NCBI GenBank assembly: GCA_024278285.1
Contig: JAJRTM010000042.1
Span: 1 to 12,488, forward strand
From: Planctomycetota bacterium
GTDB lineage: Bacteria > Planctomycetota > Planctomycetia > Planctomycetales > Planctomycetaceae
Reading direction: 5' to 3'
Length of the DNA stretch: 12,488 bases
Shown here: positions 1 through 7,669 of the stretch, piece by piece
How the letters are laid out: each line of letters starts with the position of its first letter
Position numbering within the stretch: the first letter of the stretch is position 1
Made by a program: the position numbers and the translations under genes
Notes under the pieces: model-generated
The model's input: only the letters and a program-made list of their open reading frames with translations
Told to the model about the DNA's origin: nothing
Database searches by the model: none

Positions 1-216
1 AATAAGAAAATCCGTGTCGCCCCCGATCCTCGCGGCTGTTTGCATTGACATCACTGGCAATAAGTTTAAGAAGATCTCACGAACGTGCGGCTGAGAATAG
101 ATGTGCTGAATGCCTCGCAAAATCGGAATCATTTCATCCCGGCAATTGAGGTTCAGCTGAATCTTGCTGATCGCAATGCAATCGAGTTGAAGCTGCCGCG
201 AAAAGTCCTGACGCAT
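1..216 (-). pseudogene. Transposase N-terminus, ISNCY-like, frameshifted and cut by window edge
   Basis: An ATG at 216 follows a strong GGAGG site and opens 72 codons that reach the left edge. Residues 22-40 read NLNCRDEMIPILRGIQHIY, which from memory matches the start of transposases annotated as ISNCY-family in planctomycetes and other bacteria; no search was possible. After about codon 53 the reading frame stops resembling the family. The -1 frame beginning at base 58 reads ASDVNANSREDRGRHGFSY, the expected continuation. One base therefore seems to be missing near 58-60, so this copy is probably inactive. Programmed frameshifting or a sequencing error remain possible. The rest of the element lies outside the window, so its full length and other end cannot be seen. 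Confidence 0.7.
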
Positions 217-222
217 GATTTT

Positions 223-294
223 CCTCCTTGAAGTTGTTCTGTTTTTTTGATCAAAACAACGGTAATAGTAAAATTACCACAATCTTCAAGGAGG
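223..294. repeat. Inverted repeat near the insertion-sequence end, overlapping the transposase SD
   Basis: CCTCCTTGAAG at 223-233 is the exact reverse complement of CTTCAAGGAGG at 284-294. A second small hairpin, GGTAAT (261-266) with ATTACC (273-278), sits inside, as does the palindrome TTTTGATCAAAA (245-256). On the minus strand the inner arm is the SD sequence of the transposase and the outer arm is its complement. An RNA entering from outside could fold and hide the SD. The exact element end is not determined. Bases 295-397, up to the end of the regulator gene, hold no gene I can see. Confidence 0.6.
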
Positions 295-330
295 TTTTTT
301 CTGTTTGTCTCCTTTTCTGACAGAGTCAAA

Positions 331-351
331 CAAATTTATTCACAGACACAA
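331..351 (+). repeat. Direct repeat, left copy
   Basis: CAAATTTATTC, then A, CAGA, and a short pyrimidine/A tail match 7558-7578 at 18 of 21 positions. The two copies lie just outside the regulator-to-haem-protein cluster. They may bound an acquired segment or may simply be copies of a dispersed intergenic sequence; one window cannot decide. Confidence 0.45.
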
Positions 352-397
352 GTTAGGTGAATTTTTCAAATGAGGCTGTGGTTACTGTATTTCATTT

Positions 398-1147
398 TTA
401 AATGTATCTGTGTTTGCGATACTCGGATGGGTTGATGCCGATGTGCTGGCGAAATTGGCGGGTGAAATAGTTGGACTCGTTGAAGCCGCATTTCATGGCA
501 ATCTCCGTTACGCTCAGACGACTGTTTGTCAGTAGGTCCGCAGCAGCCTGGAGACGTACATTAAGAATGAACTGTAGCGGTGAGGTCCCAAGTAGTTTCC
601 GAAAAGTTCGTCGAAACTGACTTGGAGAAAGATGACATTCCCGCGCCAGGTCGTTCAGATCAATCGCATTAGAGTATTCGTTACAGATAATATCGAGTGC
701 AGGCATCATCTTGTTGAATGGATGCAGACGCGGGTTTGCTTTGCCGAGTTTTCTAGTAAGACCTTTCAACCCAACTACGCGACCGTCGATCCCATAGAGA
801 GGCAATTTGGTTGTACAAAACCAGGAGACGCCCCCTTCGGCGTCGAGCAACAATTCAACTCGCTCGTGAATCGGCAGTCCCCCCTGTATGACGACCTGGT
901 CGTCTGCGTGAAAAGCATCAGCGATTCCTTTCGGGTAGAAATCTGCACCGGTTTTTCCAATTACCGTTTCAAAACTATCTTGTCTCAGCAACTTCAACAA
1001 CGTTTGATTACCCATTATCAATCGTGACTGGCTGTCTTTTACAAAGAAACAAACTTCCGGTAAGTGATCGAAAAGCGACTCGAACTCCCCTCGGTTTTTC
1101 AGCGTTGCCAGAAAGTCCTCGACGAAAATATGTTTTGGTGTTTTCAC
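398..1147 (-). CDS. PAS-domain AraC-family transcriptional regulator
   Basis: A 249-residue DNA-binding regulator. Residues about 20-130 form a PAS-type sensor domain (FESLFDHLPEVCFFVKD near its start), which probably binds a small ligand. Residues about 150-249 are the two helix-turn-helix motifs of the AraC/XylS family: IDLNDLARECHLSPSQFRR (162-180), then LSVTEIAMKCGF (211-222) and the closing NPSEYRKHR. I chose the GTG at 1147 because GGGGAGG lies 5 bases upstream. The open frame continues to 1453, but that would overlap the divergent isomerase gene by 135 bases, and the extension has no recognisable domain. The gene is divergent from the sugar-cluster operon, the usual position of a local activator, so it probably controls that operon. 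The inducer is unknown. Confidence 0.88.
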   Translation of the reverse strand: MKTPKHIFVEDFLATLKNRGEFESLFDHLPEVCFFVKDSQSRLIMGNQTLLKLLRQDSFETVIGKTGADFYPKGIADAFHADDQVVIQGGLPIHERVELLLDAEGGVSWFCTTKLPLYGIDGRVVGLKGLTRKLGKANPRLHPFNKMMPALDIICNEYSNAIDLNDLARECHLSPSQFRRTFRKLLGTSPLQFILNVRLQAAADLLTNSRLSVTEIAMKCGFNESNYFTRQFRQHIGINPSEYRKHRYI

Positions 1148-1318
1148 AATAACCTCCCCATAATGCGCGTTTTGTGCTGGTATTTGCGCGATTTCGCCGA
1201 GATATGCGCATTGCGGTACGATATCATACCCCAGTCGCGATACAAGTGGCAACCAGGATTGTGGTGATACCCGATTACAGTTCCGATATTCCTGAATGTT
1301 TACGAGGAGAGAAAAGAA
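1148..1318. promoter_or_regulatory. Divergent promoter region with phased TGCGC boxes
   Basis: This 171-bp spacer separates the regulator from the isomerase gene and must hold both promoters. Three similar nonamers occur: AATGCGCGT (1162-1170), TTTGCGCGA (1183-1191) and TATGCGCAT (1203-1211). Their cores start 21 and 20 bp apart, about two helical turns, which is the spacing typical of direct-repeat sites for AraC-family proteins. A near-palindrome GTACGATATCATAC follows at 1216-1229. The boxes lie about 110-155 bases before the isomerase start, suited to activation of that gene, and near the regulator start, suited to autoregulation. No convincing -35/-10 pair was identified. GAGGAG at 1304-1309 is the isomerase SD. 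Confidence 0.5.
1153..1159 (-). promoter_or_regulatory. Ribosome binding site that decides the regulator start
   Basis: The minus strand reads GGGGAGG, then TTATT, then GTG at 1147. It is the best SD sequence in this frame and the reason for preferring the short 249-residue form of the AraC-family protein. Confidence 0.7.
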
Positions 1319-2167
1319 ATGTTGAAGCTTGGCATGCACACAGATAATTGGCGTACCCTCAGCGGCTCTTTTGAGCAGGCGGTGACTGCCGCCCAGGACC
1401 TCGAACTGGAGTACATCGAGTTTGGGGTTGTTGACGGTCAAGACTTCATTCAAGGGCTTGGCTACGCGCCCACCATCTCGCTGGATTCAAACCCAATTCG
1501 CCTGCATCGCTATCTCGACGAACGGGGAATACGAGTTTCTCAGATCGATGCGGGTTATCCAATTTCGGGACCTCTTGGGGCGACATTCGGTGTCCGTTAT
1601 GCACAACGCGCCATCCAATTTGCCAGTGCTATCGATTGTCCCTGTGTTGACACAACCGATGGTCAATTCAAGCCCGAGGGGTACAGCGACGAAGAAACTA
1701 TCGCCATGACAATTCAAAACTACCGGCAGATTCTGGAGTGGGCACAGGATTATGAAGTCATCATCAACATTGAACCTCACGGCCCCTTCACCACAAATCC
1801 GGAGATACTCGCCCGAATTTTTGATCATTTTGATTCGCCTTACCTGGGCTTGAATTTTGATACCGGAAACACCTTCATTGCCGGTCAAGATCCAGCAGCT
1901 TTTCTGGAGCGTTTCCTGCCACAGCTCAACCACCTGCACATCAAAGACGTGACAGCCAACCTGGCAGCCGATGCGACGGATGAGTCGACAGGAATCGCTA
2001 TGTCGGAATCGCCTATCGGTTCCGGGATCAATGCTGGGAATATCGCTAAGTGCATTCAACTCCTGAAAGCGGCAGACTGGGACGGAGTGCTTTCGATTGA
2101 ATGTCTGGGAACCGAAGAGGTTCTCGCAACCAGCACTAAATGGCTGCGTAACCAAATCGCTGATTAA
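1319..2167 (+). CDS. Sugar phosphate isomerase/epimerase-like TIM-barrel protein
   Basis: A 282-residue protein of the xylose isomerase-like TIM-barrel fold (AP endonuclease 2 / sugar isomerase-epimerase superfamily), full length for the family. It has no signal peptide, so it is probably cytoplasmic. Candidate metal ligands lie at the expected strand ends: E152 in NIEPHG, D181 in NFDTGN, H207 in HLHIKD and E261 in SIECLG. E34 in YIEFG is the usual first-strand acid. The family includes ketose 3-epimerases, IolE-type dehydratases, hydroxypyruvate isomerases and enzymes acting on 3-keto-glycosides; the substrate cannot be read from the sequence. The ATG follows GAGGAG by 9 bases. Only 12 bases separate it from the sulfatase gene, so it is the first gene of a three-gene operon. 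Confidence 0.88.
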   Translation: MLKLGMHTDNWRTLSGSFEQAVTAAQDLELEYIEFGVVDGQDFIQGLGYAPTISLDSNPIRLHRYLDERGIRVSQIDAGYPISGPLGATFGVRYAQRAIQFASAIDCPCVDTTDGQFKPEGYSDEETIAMTIQNYRQILEWAQDYEVIINIEPHGPFTTNPEILARIFDHFDSPYLGLNFDTGNTFIAGQDPAAFLERFLPQLNHLHIKDVTANLAADATDESTGIAMSESPIGSGINAGNIAKCIQLLKAADWDGVLSIECLGTEEVLATSTKWLRNQIAD

Positions 2168-2172
2168 GGATC

Positions 2173-2251
2173 GCGTCAAATGAAAAAGTTGCGAGTTGTC
2201 TTGCTCATACTGCTGTGCTTGAGTCCCTGCCTTGGGTTGGTCGAAGCTGCA
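2173..2251 (+). repeat. Signal-peptide coding repeat, copy 1
   Basis: The 7 bases before the sulfatase ATG plus its first 24 codons match 3786-3864 at 71 of 79 positions. The similarity stops at the predicted signal cleavage region, after which the two genes are unrelated. Confidence 0.9.
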
Positions 2252-3775
2252 GAAGGCAGGCCGAATGTGTTATTCATTATCTGCGATGATCTCAACGACT
2301 GGGCGTTGCATCCGCCAGAACATCCCAAGGCAAAAACGCCGAATATAGATCGGCTTCGAAACCGGAGCGTGAACTTCACCAATGCCCATGCGGTCGTGCC
2401 GGTGTGCGGACCTTCTCGTAAATGCTTGTTTTCGGGATTGTATCCCCAGACTCTTGATAATTACGATTTTGCAAGGTGGCAGTCCGTTCCTGCGCTGAAA
2501 GCCTGCGTGCCGCTCCCACTTCATTTCCTCAATAACGGATACGACACTTACGGCACCGGCAAGTTACTGCACGAGGGCGCTGGCGGAGATTTCTATACCG
2601 AATACGGGATCGATCCTGACTACGGCCCTTGGCCTTGGCAAGGCACGGGAAGCCCAGCAAATACATCGCATCCCGCACAATTTGAAACATGGAAAGAATA
2701 TCTACCCGAAAAGATGCATCGGGATCTCAATTATGGCCCCTTCTCCAACGTGCCGCACTGGAAAAAAGGAGCTATCAAAGGAATACCCGGCGCAAGGGGC
2801 TGGTATTATGAAAGCGGAAAACGCTTCACGTATATCGAGGCCGAGAACCGCGACAAAACGCCGGATGAAATATCGGCTGACTGGGCAATCGACATCCTGA
2901 AAAAGAAGCATAACTCCCCCTTTTATCTGGGGGTCGGATTTATTCGTCCACATACGCCGCTTTACGCTCCCAGGAAATACTTCGAAATGTTTCCCCTTGA
3001 AGAGATTCAACTCCCCCCTTACAAGAAAAACGATCTGGACGATTGTGCCTTAGTTTTGCGTGATCGATGGCAGTGGGGGTATCAGAAGTATGACGCATTA
3101 ATTAAGGCTGGTGGAGAAAAAGCGTGGAAGGAGTGGGTTCAGGCATACTTGGCCTGCATGGCTTTTGTTGATGATCAGATCGGTGAAGTGTTGAGAGCTT
3201 TGAAAGCGAGTCCCTACTGCGACAATACAATTGTGATTCTAACGAGTGACAACGGATATCACGTGGGTGAAAAAAACTGTATTCAGAAGTGGCATCTGTG
3301 GGACGAGTCCACACGCGTGCCGCTCTTCATTCATATTCCTGACTCCAACAAGGGAAACGGTCAAAGATGCGACCATCCCGTTTCATTGATTGACATCTAC
3401 CCAACTCTGGTGGACCTGTGCGATCTTCCGCCAATGCCCAATCAAGGACGCAGTAATACGCCGCTTGCCGGTCATTCGCTGAAACCGTTACTGGAGAACC
3501 CCAAATGTGATGCATGGAACGGACCTGCGGTTGCTTTCATGGGAATCCGAGATGGCAAAGAACACCCCCATTTTTCGGTTCGTTCCCGGCGTTACCGCTA
3601 CACTCTTTGTGGCAATGGTGAAGAGGAACTCTATGACCACAAGAATGATCCAAACGAGTGGCTCAACCTCGCCACCAAATCTGAATATTCAGAAACAAAG
3701 AAAAGATTGCGAGGAGAGTTGATGACCATTCTCCGTATCACCGGTACTCCAATGGGTTTTAGTGAAGATCACTGA
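2180..3775 (+). CDS. Secreted type I sulfatase, iduronate-2-sulfatase-like
   Basis: A 531-residue sulfate ester hydrolase. Residues 1-23 form a signal peptide with a likely cut after VEA, so the enzyme is exported. The mature protein starts with NVLFIICDDLND, whose D36/D37 are metal ligands. CGPSR at 76-80 is the CxPSR motif in which C76 is converted to formylglycine, followed by LFSG. GTGK (K128), RPHTP (H258) and SDNGYHVGEK (D357, N358, H361) complete the active site. The late KWHLWDESTRVPL segment resembles iduronate-2-sulfatase-type enzymes; the real substrate is unknown. The SD AAGGA overlaps the upstream TAA. It lies between the isomerase and haem-protein genes with gaps of 12 and 17 bases. 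Activity needs a formylglycine-generating enzyme, which is not in this window. Confidence 0.92.
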   Translation: MKKLRVVLLILLCLSPCLGLVEAAEGRPNVLFIICDDLNDWALHPPEHPKAKTPNIDRLRNRSVNFTNAHAVVPVCGPSRKCLFSGLYPQTLDNYDFARWQSVPALKACVPLPLHFLNNGYDTYGTGKLLHEGAGGDFYTEYGIDPDYGPWPWQGTGSPANTSHPAQFETWKEYLPEKMHRDLNYGPFSNVPHWKKGAIKGIPGARGWYYESGKRFTYIEAENRDKTPDEISADWAIDILKKKHNSPFYLGVGFIRPHTPLYAPRKYFEMFPLEEIQLPPYKKNDLDDCALVLRDRWQWGYQKYDALIKAGGEKAWKEWVQAYLACMAFVDDQIGEVLRALKASPYCDNTIVILTSDNGYHVGEKNCIQKWHLWDESTRVPLFIHIPDSNKGNGQRCDHPVSLIDIYPTLVDLCDLPPMPNQGRSNTPLAGHSLKPLLENPKCDAWNGPAVAFMGIRDGKEHPHFSVRSRRYRYTLCGNGEEELYDHKNDPNEWLNLATKSEYSETKKRLRGELMTILRITGTPMGFSEDH

Positions 3776-3785
3776 TTTCAAGAGG

Positions 3786-3864
3786 GCGTCAAATGAAAAA
3801 GTTACGAATTGTCTTAATCATACTGCTGTGCTTGAGTCCCCGCCTTGGGTTGGCTGAAGCTGCG
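3786..3864 (+). repeat. Signal-peptide coding repeat, copy 2
   Basis: Matches 2173-2251, including the GCGTCAA immediately before the ATG. Eight mismatches are spread through the coding part and change five residues, all compatible with a signal peptide. Confidence 0.9.
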
Positions 3865-6800
3865 CCGCAAGAGCCTTTGAAGGTTGTCCTGTGGTTGGGT
3901 GGTTTTGCTCACGATTTTAAGAGTATCGGGAAAATTCTCAGCGAAACGTTGCCTCAGCAGCGTGCGATGAATATTCGTATCGCCTGGAACGGCGATTTTC
4001 TCGATGCGGCAGAACGTCCCGATGTCATCCTTATGTACCATTGTCATAAATCGACCAAAGAGATATTAACACAGGCACAGAAGGATAAACTGCTGAGCGT
4101 CGTGAAAGAGGGAGTAGGTGTTGTTGCGCTGCACGCATCTTACTACTCTTTTGTGGAATGGGACGAGTACCACAAGTTCTTTGGGGCACGCTTCATCAAG
4201 CACGGCAAGGCGGAAGCGAATTTGCGGGTGACGCTGCTGAAAAATAATCACCCGATATTCAAAGGTCTTTCCAAGCCTCTCGAGCTCGTCAGTGAATTGT
4301 ACCAATCTACGCCGGTCGCCAAAAAAAGTAACATTCTGGCGCACTCGGTGGAAATCGGTCAGGATGAGCGTTTCCCGTCCATCTGGACCCGCACCTACGG
4401 CAAGGGACGCATCGTTACAATTCTCCCAGGTCATTGGGCAGATAACTTCCATAACGCATCCTTTCAACGATTGATCATCAACAGCATGGACTGGGTCGTC
4501 GAGAATAAGATGGCAGTGAAAGGTAAGACGAGTTGGACAACCAGTCCGGTCAACCACGTTTACGATTGGGAGAAGGCTGCGCTGAGTGCCTTCAAATTAC
4601 CCGAGGGGTTTGAAATCAGCTTGGTTGCAGCTGAACCGCATTTGACAAATCCCATCAGCATGACGCTGGATGAACAAGGCCGGATTTTTGTATCCAACGC
4701 CCACTCTTACCGACAGAAGTGGTGGCTGATGAATCCACCTCCGGACATGGAACCGACTAATCCGATCGTTCGTTTAACACCAGGTCCCCACGGGCGGGCT
4801 GTCGAAGCTGTTATTGTAGCCGAAGGTTTTGAAAACCCGGTGATGGGCCTTTCCATACGCGACAAACAATTGTGGGTCAGTAATCTCAATCGTCTCTTTG
4901 TGGCTAATCTGAATGAAGAAGGCCAGATGACAGGGCCGCGAAAGGATTTAGTTCGCGATGCAGATTCCCCCTGGAATCCCTTCGGAATGTACCGCGTTGT
5001 TCGTGGTCCTGACGATTTGCTTTACCTGACGATTGGCGACCATCCAACGCAGCTTACAGGCACGACCGACAAAAGGACCGTTCGTCTTGATAACAACGGT
5101 AGCGGGGCAGTGTTCCGTTTTCGCGACGATGGGGCAAATCTCGAATTGTTGCTCGAAGGAATGCGTGCGCCTTTCACTTTGGGGTTCTCGCCGTTTGGTC
5201 GACTCTGGGTCATTACCAACGGCGAAGGCAGCCCAAACTGCCTGCTGAATGCAATCATCGGAACTGATTATCGTTTTCGTAACAAGGGTCCGAAGGACTG
5301 GTCCTGGCTCACAGGGGCTGACCCGATGGCGGCACCTGCATGGGAAACGACTTCAGGCTCACAAACTGCCGTGTTGCCATACTACTCCTCCAATTTCCCT
5401 GAGCAATTCTGGGGAAATCTTTTTCTTTCCAACTTCGGTGTGCATGGAGAGCCAGCAAAGAAGAACGAAGTTTTGCGACTGATACTCGATGAGCGAGGCC
5501 GTATCGTACAAAGCGAACCATTTATCAGCAGTAGCGATCCTAAGTTCCGACCGACGCAAGTAAGCCTGGCACCTGACGGCAGCTTGTACATGCTGGATTG
5601 GTACGGGAAAGACGATGAAAATGATCTTACTGGACGCCTCTACCAGATCCGCTACACAGGAAAGAAAACTTCTTGTGACAGCGGCAACGGTCTGGCAAGT
5701 CGGAATCATACAGAGCGAGAGAAGTTCAAGACTACATTGTTGATTGCAGGTCCTGCTTCATCGTTGCCGATGATCGATAAAACGTTGTCCGAAAAAGACT
5801 CGCTGGCAGCGGCAGAAGCACTCTGGACGCTTCGCCGCAGTGGCTGGGCATCGGCTGGAAAACAGATCCGCAAAGCTTGCTCGCATGACGACTGGCGAGT
5901 GCGACGACTGGCGGTTCAGATTTTGCGTGAGATGGGGAAGCAGGAAAATGAAAACTTGCGGAAATTATTGAATGATTCCGATCCGGCAGTTCAGCTTGAA
6001 GCGGCCCTTAGTTTTCGTGAAGCAGCGGCACGCTGTACGGCGATGGTTCAAACATTGCACAACGGAGCAGCAAAAATCAGACGACTCCGCTTCATGGCCG
6101 CTCTTGAAATTGCACGCTTTGGACAGGACGAACACTTCGCCGCATTACTGACCGACGAAGACCCCGATGTGCAATTTGCCGGTTTGATCGCGCTCGACGA
6201 AGCCTTTTACGAAAGCAGCAAAGGCTTCAAGGTTCCTCATGCTGAACAGGGAAAGAACGAACTGCAAGCCGAAGATGACACTCCTGCCTCGACAGCGCGC
6301 AGGGTTCTTGCACGTTTTATAGCTGCACCTGGAACACTCGATGTTGCCGTGCTGCTCGACCTTGCTCGAAGGTGGCCACACTCCAGTTTAAAAAACGCAG
6401 TCAACGAAATTGTCAACACTCGGCTTATGGCAGCAGAAGTCACTCCCTCCGAATTTGCCCAGGGGCTTGACGCCCTCAAGCGGATGGAACTACCGATGAG
6501 AAACCCTGACATCCTCAAGGCACGCATTCGCCTGCTGGACGGCGCACTTGAAAAGGACATCAGCCAGACAACGGAAAAAATTGCCTTGCTGAATGTCCTG
6601 CAAGCAGGAGACGTCAGAGCTGGAGAACTGATTTTACTGAAGCGATTCCTTACCGATGAAAATGCGAATGTTCGCGCCAAAGCTGGCAACCTGATCGGTA
6701 CTCGCTATGCGGATGAGGAAGCGGCTGTAACGTTTTGCCGTGATCTGGCCTTAAACGAATCGGCTGGGCTTGCCCAAAGACTCGATGCTCTTGCTACGCT

Positions 6801-7491
6801 AACAAAACTGGAGAAAATACCGGATAAACGCAACTGGGAAAAACTTCTTCTCTCCTCACGAAAAGAGGTCGTACTCGCATCCCTGCGGGCTCTTCAGGTT
6901 AATAGCGAACACTCTGCAGCGCAGCGTATTCTTGAACATGTGGAAGAGAATGTGCGCAAGCAACACGGCTCCGATGTCGATGAAGATTTGGTCTTCATCA
7001 CTGCGGTGTTAGCCGGCAGGAAGATCCCTGGCACTGACAATATCAAACTGCGTGACCAAATACTGGCAGACAGTCTTGCCGGCAGCCCCGAACTGGGACG
7101 GCTCGTATTCCGAATGCGAGGCTGTTACGCTTGTCACGTCGTTGGAGACCCCAAAGTACATGCGCCACTGTTGGATCATGTTGCAGAGACACATGATGAG
7201 CAATACCTGCTCGACTCCATCCTTTTCCCCAACAAAGCCGTCAAGACCGGGTTCCTGATACAGAAAATCATCCTACCTGATGGTAAAATCATCACCGGAA
7301 GACTTCACCGAAATATCAGTGGTGAAGGTCGGTTTGACGAAGTGGTCGACGCCCAGGGACAACGCACACTATATCCCAGCGGCGACATCGAAAGCACAGA
7401 GGCGGTATCGGCAATGCCATCGGGACTCGAAGCCACCATGTCCCGAACCGAACTTGTGGACCTGGTTGCCTATCTCAAAACCCTCAAGTGA
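3793..7491 (+). CDS. Secreted ThuA / propeller dehydrogenase-like / HEAT / PVC-type cytochrome c fusion
   Basis: A 1232-residue multidomain protein exported by a signal peptide (cut likely after AEA at 23). Residues about 28-238 are a ThuA-like domain (trehalose-utilisation family; VVALHASYYSF, GKGRIVTILPGHWADN). Residues about 265-622 are a propeller of the Pirellula/Verrucomicrobium membrane-bound dehydrogenase type (FKLPEGFEISLVAAEP, SLAPDGSLYMLDWYG). Residues about 640-1080 are helical HEAT-like repeats. Residues about 1090-1232 are the family's haem-binding module, with CYACH at 1111-1115 and a probable axial methionine M1208 in MPSGL. A role in periplasmic sugar oxidation with electrons passing to the haem is inferred from family knowledge, not shown. 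AGAGGG lies 6 bases before the ATG. It is the last gene of the operon; no clear terminator follows. Confidence 0.9.
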   Translation: MKKLRIVLIILLCLSPRLGLAEAAPQEPLKVVLWLGGFAHDFKSIGKILSETLPQQRAMNIRIAWNGDFLDAAERPDVILMYHCHKSTKEILTQAQKDKLLSVVKEGVGVVALHASYYSFVEWDEYHKFFGARFIKHGKAEANLRVTLLKNNHPIFKGLSKPLELVSELYQSTPVAKKSNILAHSVEIGQDERFPSIWTRTYGKGRIVTILPGHWADNFHNASFQRLIINSMDWVVENKMAVKGKTSWTTSPVNHVYDWEKAALSAFKLPEGFEISLVAAEPHLTNPISMTLDEQGRIFVSNAHSYRQKWWLMNPPPDMEPTNPIVRLTPGPHGRAVEAVIVAEGFENPVMGLSIRDKQLWVSNLNRLFVANLNEEGQMTGPRKDLVRDADSPWNPFGMYRVVRGPDDLLYLTIGDHPTQLTGTTDKRTVRLDNNGSGAVFRFRDDGANLELLLEGMRAPFTLGFSPFGRLWVITNGEGSPNCLLNAIIGTDYRFRNKGPKDWSWLTGADPMAAPAWETTSGSQTAVLPYYSSNFPEQFWGNLFLSNFGVHGEPAKKNEVLRLILDERGRIVQSEPFISSSDPKFRPTQVSLAPDGSLYMLDWYGKDDENDLTGRLYQIRYTGKKTSCDSGNGLASRNHTEREKFKTTLLIAGPASSLPMIDKTLSEKDSLAAAEALWTLRRSGWASAGKQIRKACSHDDWRVRRLAVQILREMGKQENENLRKLLNDSDPAVQLEAALSFREAAARCTAMVQTLHNGAAKIRRLRFMAALEIARFGQDEHFAALLTDEDPDVQFAGLIALDEAFYESSKGFKVPHAEQGKNELQAEDDTPASTARRVLARFIAAPGTLDVAVLLDLARRWPHSSLKNAVNEIVNTRLMAAEVTPSEFAQGLDALKRMELPMRNPDILKARIRLLDGALEKDISQTTEKIALLNVLQAGDVRAGELILLKRFLTDENANVRAKAGNLIGTRYADEEAAVTFCRDLALNESAGLAQRLDALATLTKLEKIPDKRNWEKLLLSSRKEVVLASLRALQVNSEHSAAQRILEHVEENVRKQHGSDVDEDLVFITAVLAGRKIPGTDNIKLRDQILADSLAGSPELGRLVFRMRGCYACHVVGDPKVHAPLLDHVAETHDEQYLLDSILFPNKAVKTGFLIQKIILPDGKIITGRLHRNISGEGRFDEVVDAQGQRTLYPSGDIESTEAVSAMPSGLEATMSRTELVDLVAYLKTLK

Positions 7492-7557
7492 CATGTAATT
7501 CTCCTTAATTTCCCAATAAGTCTTTTCTGTTTTATATTCTTTATACGAATAGTTAAC

Positions 7558-7578
7558 CAAATTTATTCGCAGATATAA
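7558..7578 (+). repeat. Direct repeat, right copy
   Basis: CAAATTTATTC, G, CAGA and an AT-rich tail match 331-351 at 18 of 21 positions, starting 67 bases after the stop codon of the haem-protein gene. Confidence 0.45.
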
Positions 7579-7637
7579 AATTGGGAATTGAAACTCAATA
7601 AATAATAAACCTTGTTCTGTAGCTGTCTATTTTAATT

Positions 7638-7669
7638 GATGAGTTAAAGGTGGGATGAGTTAAAGGTGG
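7638..7669 (+). repeat. Perfect 16-bp tandem repeat, two units
   Basis: GATGAGTTAAAGGTGG occurs at 7638-7653 and again at 7654-7669 with no mismatch. The second unit runs into the left arm of the inverted repeat at 7661-7768, suggesting duplication at the edge of a small element. Confidence 0.9.

Noticed and set aside
632..1027. 131-codon plus-strand frame inside the regulator gene
   Set aside because: Antisense to clear PAS and helix-turn-helix coding sequence, and the product resembles no family.
1259..1290. TTGTGG/GATATT as the isomerase promoter
   Set aside because: The 20-base gap is too long and the -10 match poor; not supportable.
1148..1453. N-terminal extension of the AraC-family reading frame
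   Set aside because: It overlaps the divergent isomerase gene, covers the promoter spacer, has no recognisable domain, and a better start with a strong SD exists at 1147.
1487..2179. 230-codon minus-strand frame opposite the isomerase gene
   Set aside because: Long but antisense to conserved metal-ligand motifs; no domain and no SD-led start.
4066..4557. 163-codon minus-strand frame opposite the ThuA region
   Set aside because: Antisense shadow of a well-supported domain; the product is not protein-like.
6237..6689. 150-codon minus-strand frame opposite the HEAT-like region
   Set aside because: Ser/Arg/Ala-rich shadow of the helical repeats, no family resemblance.
7638..7669. Start of a CRISPR array
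   Set aside because: Only two units, directly adjacent with no spacer.
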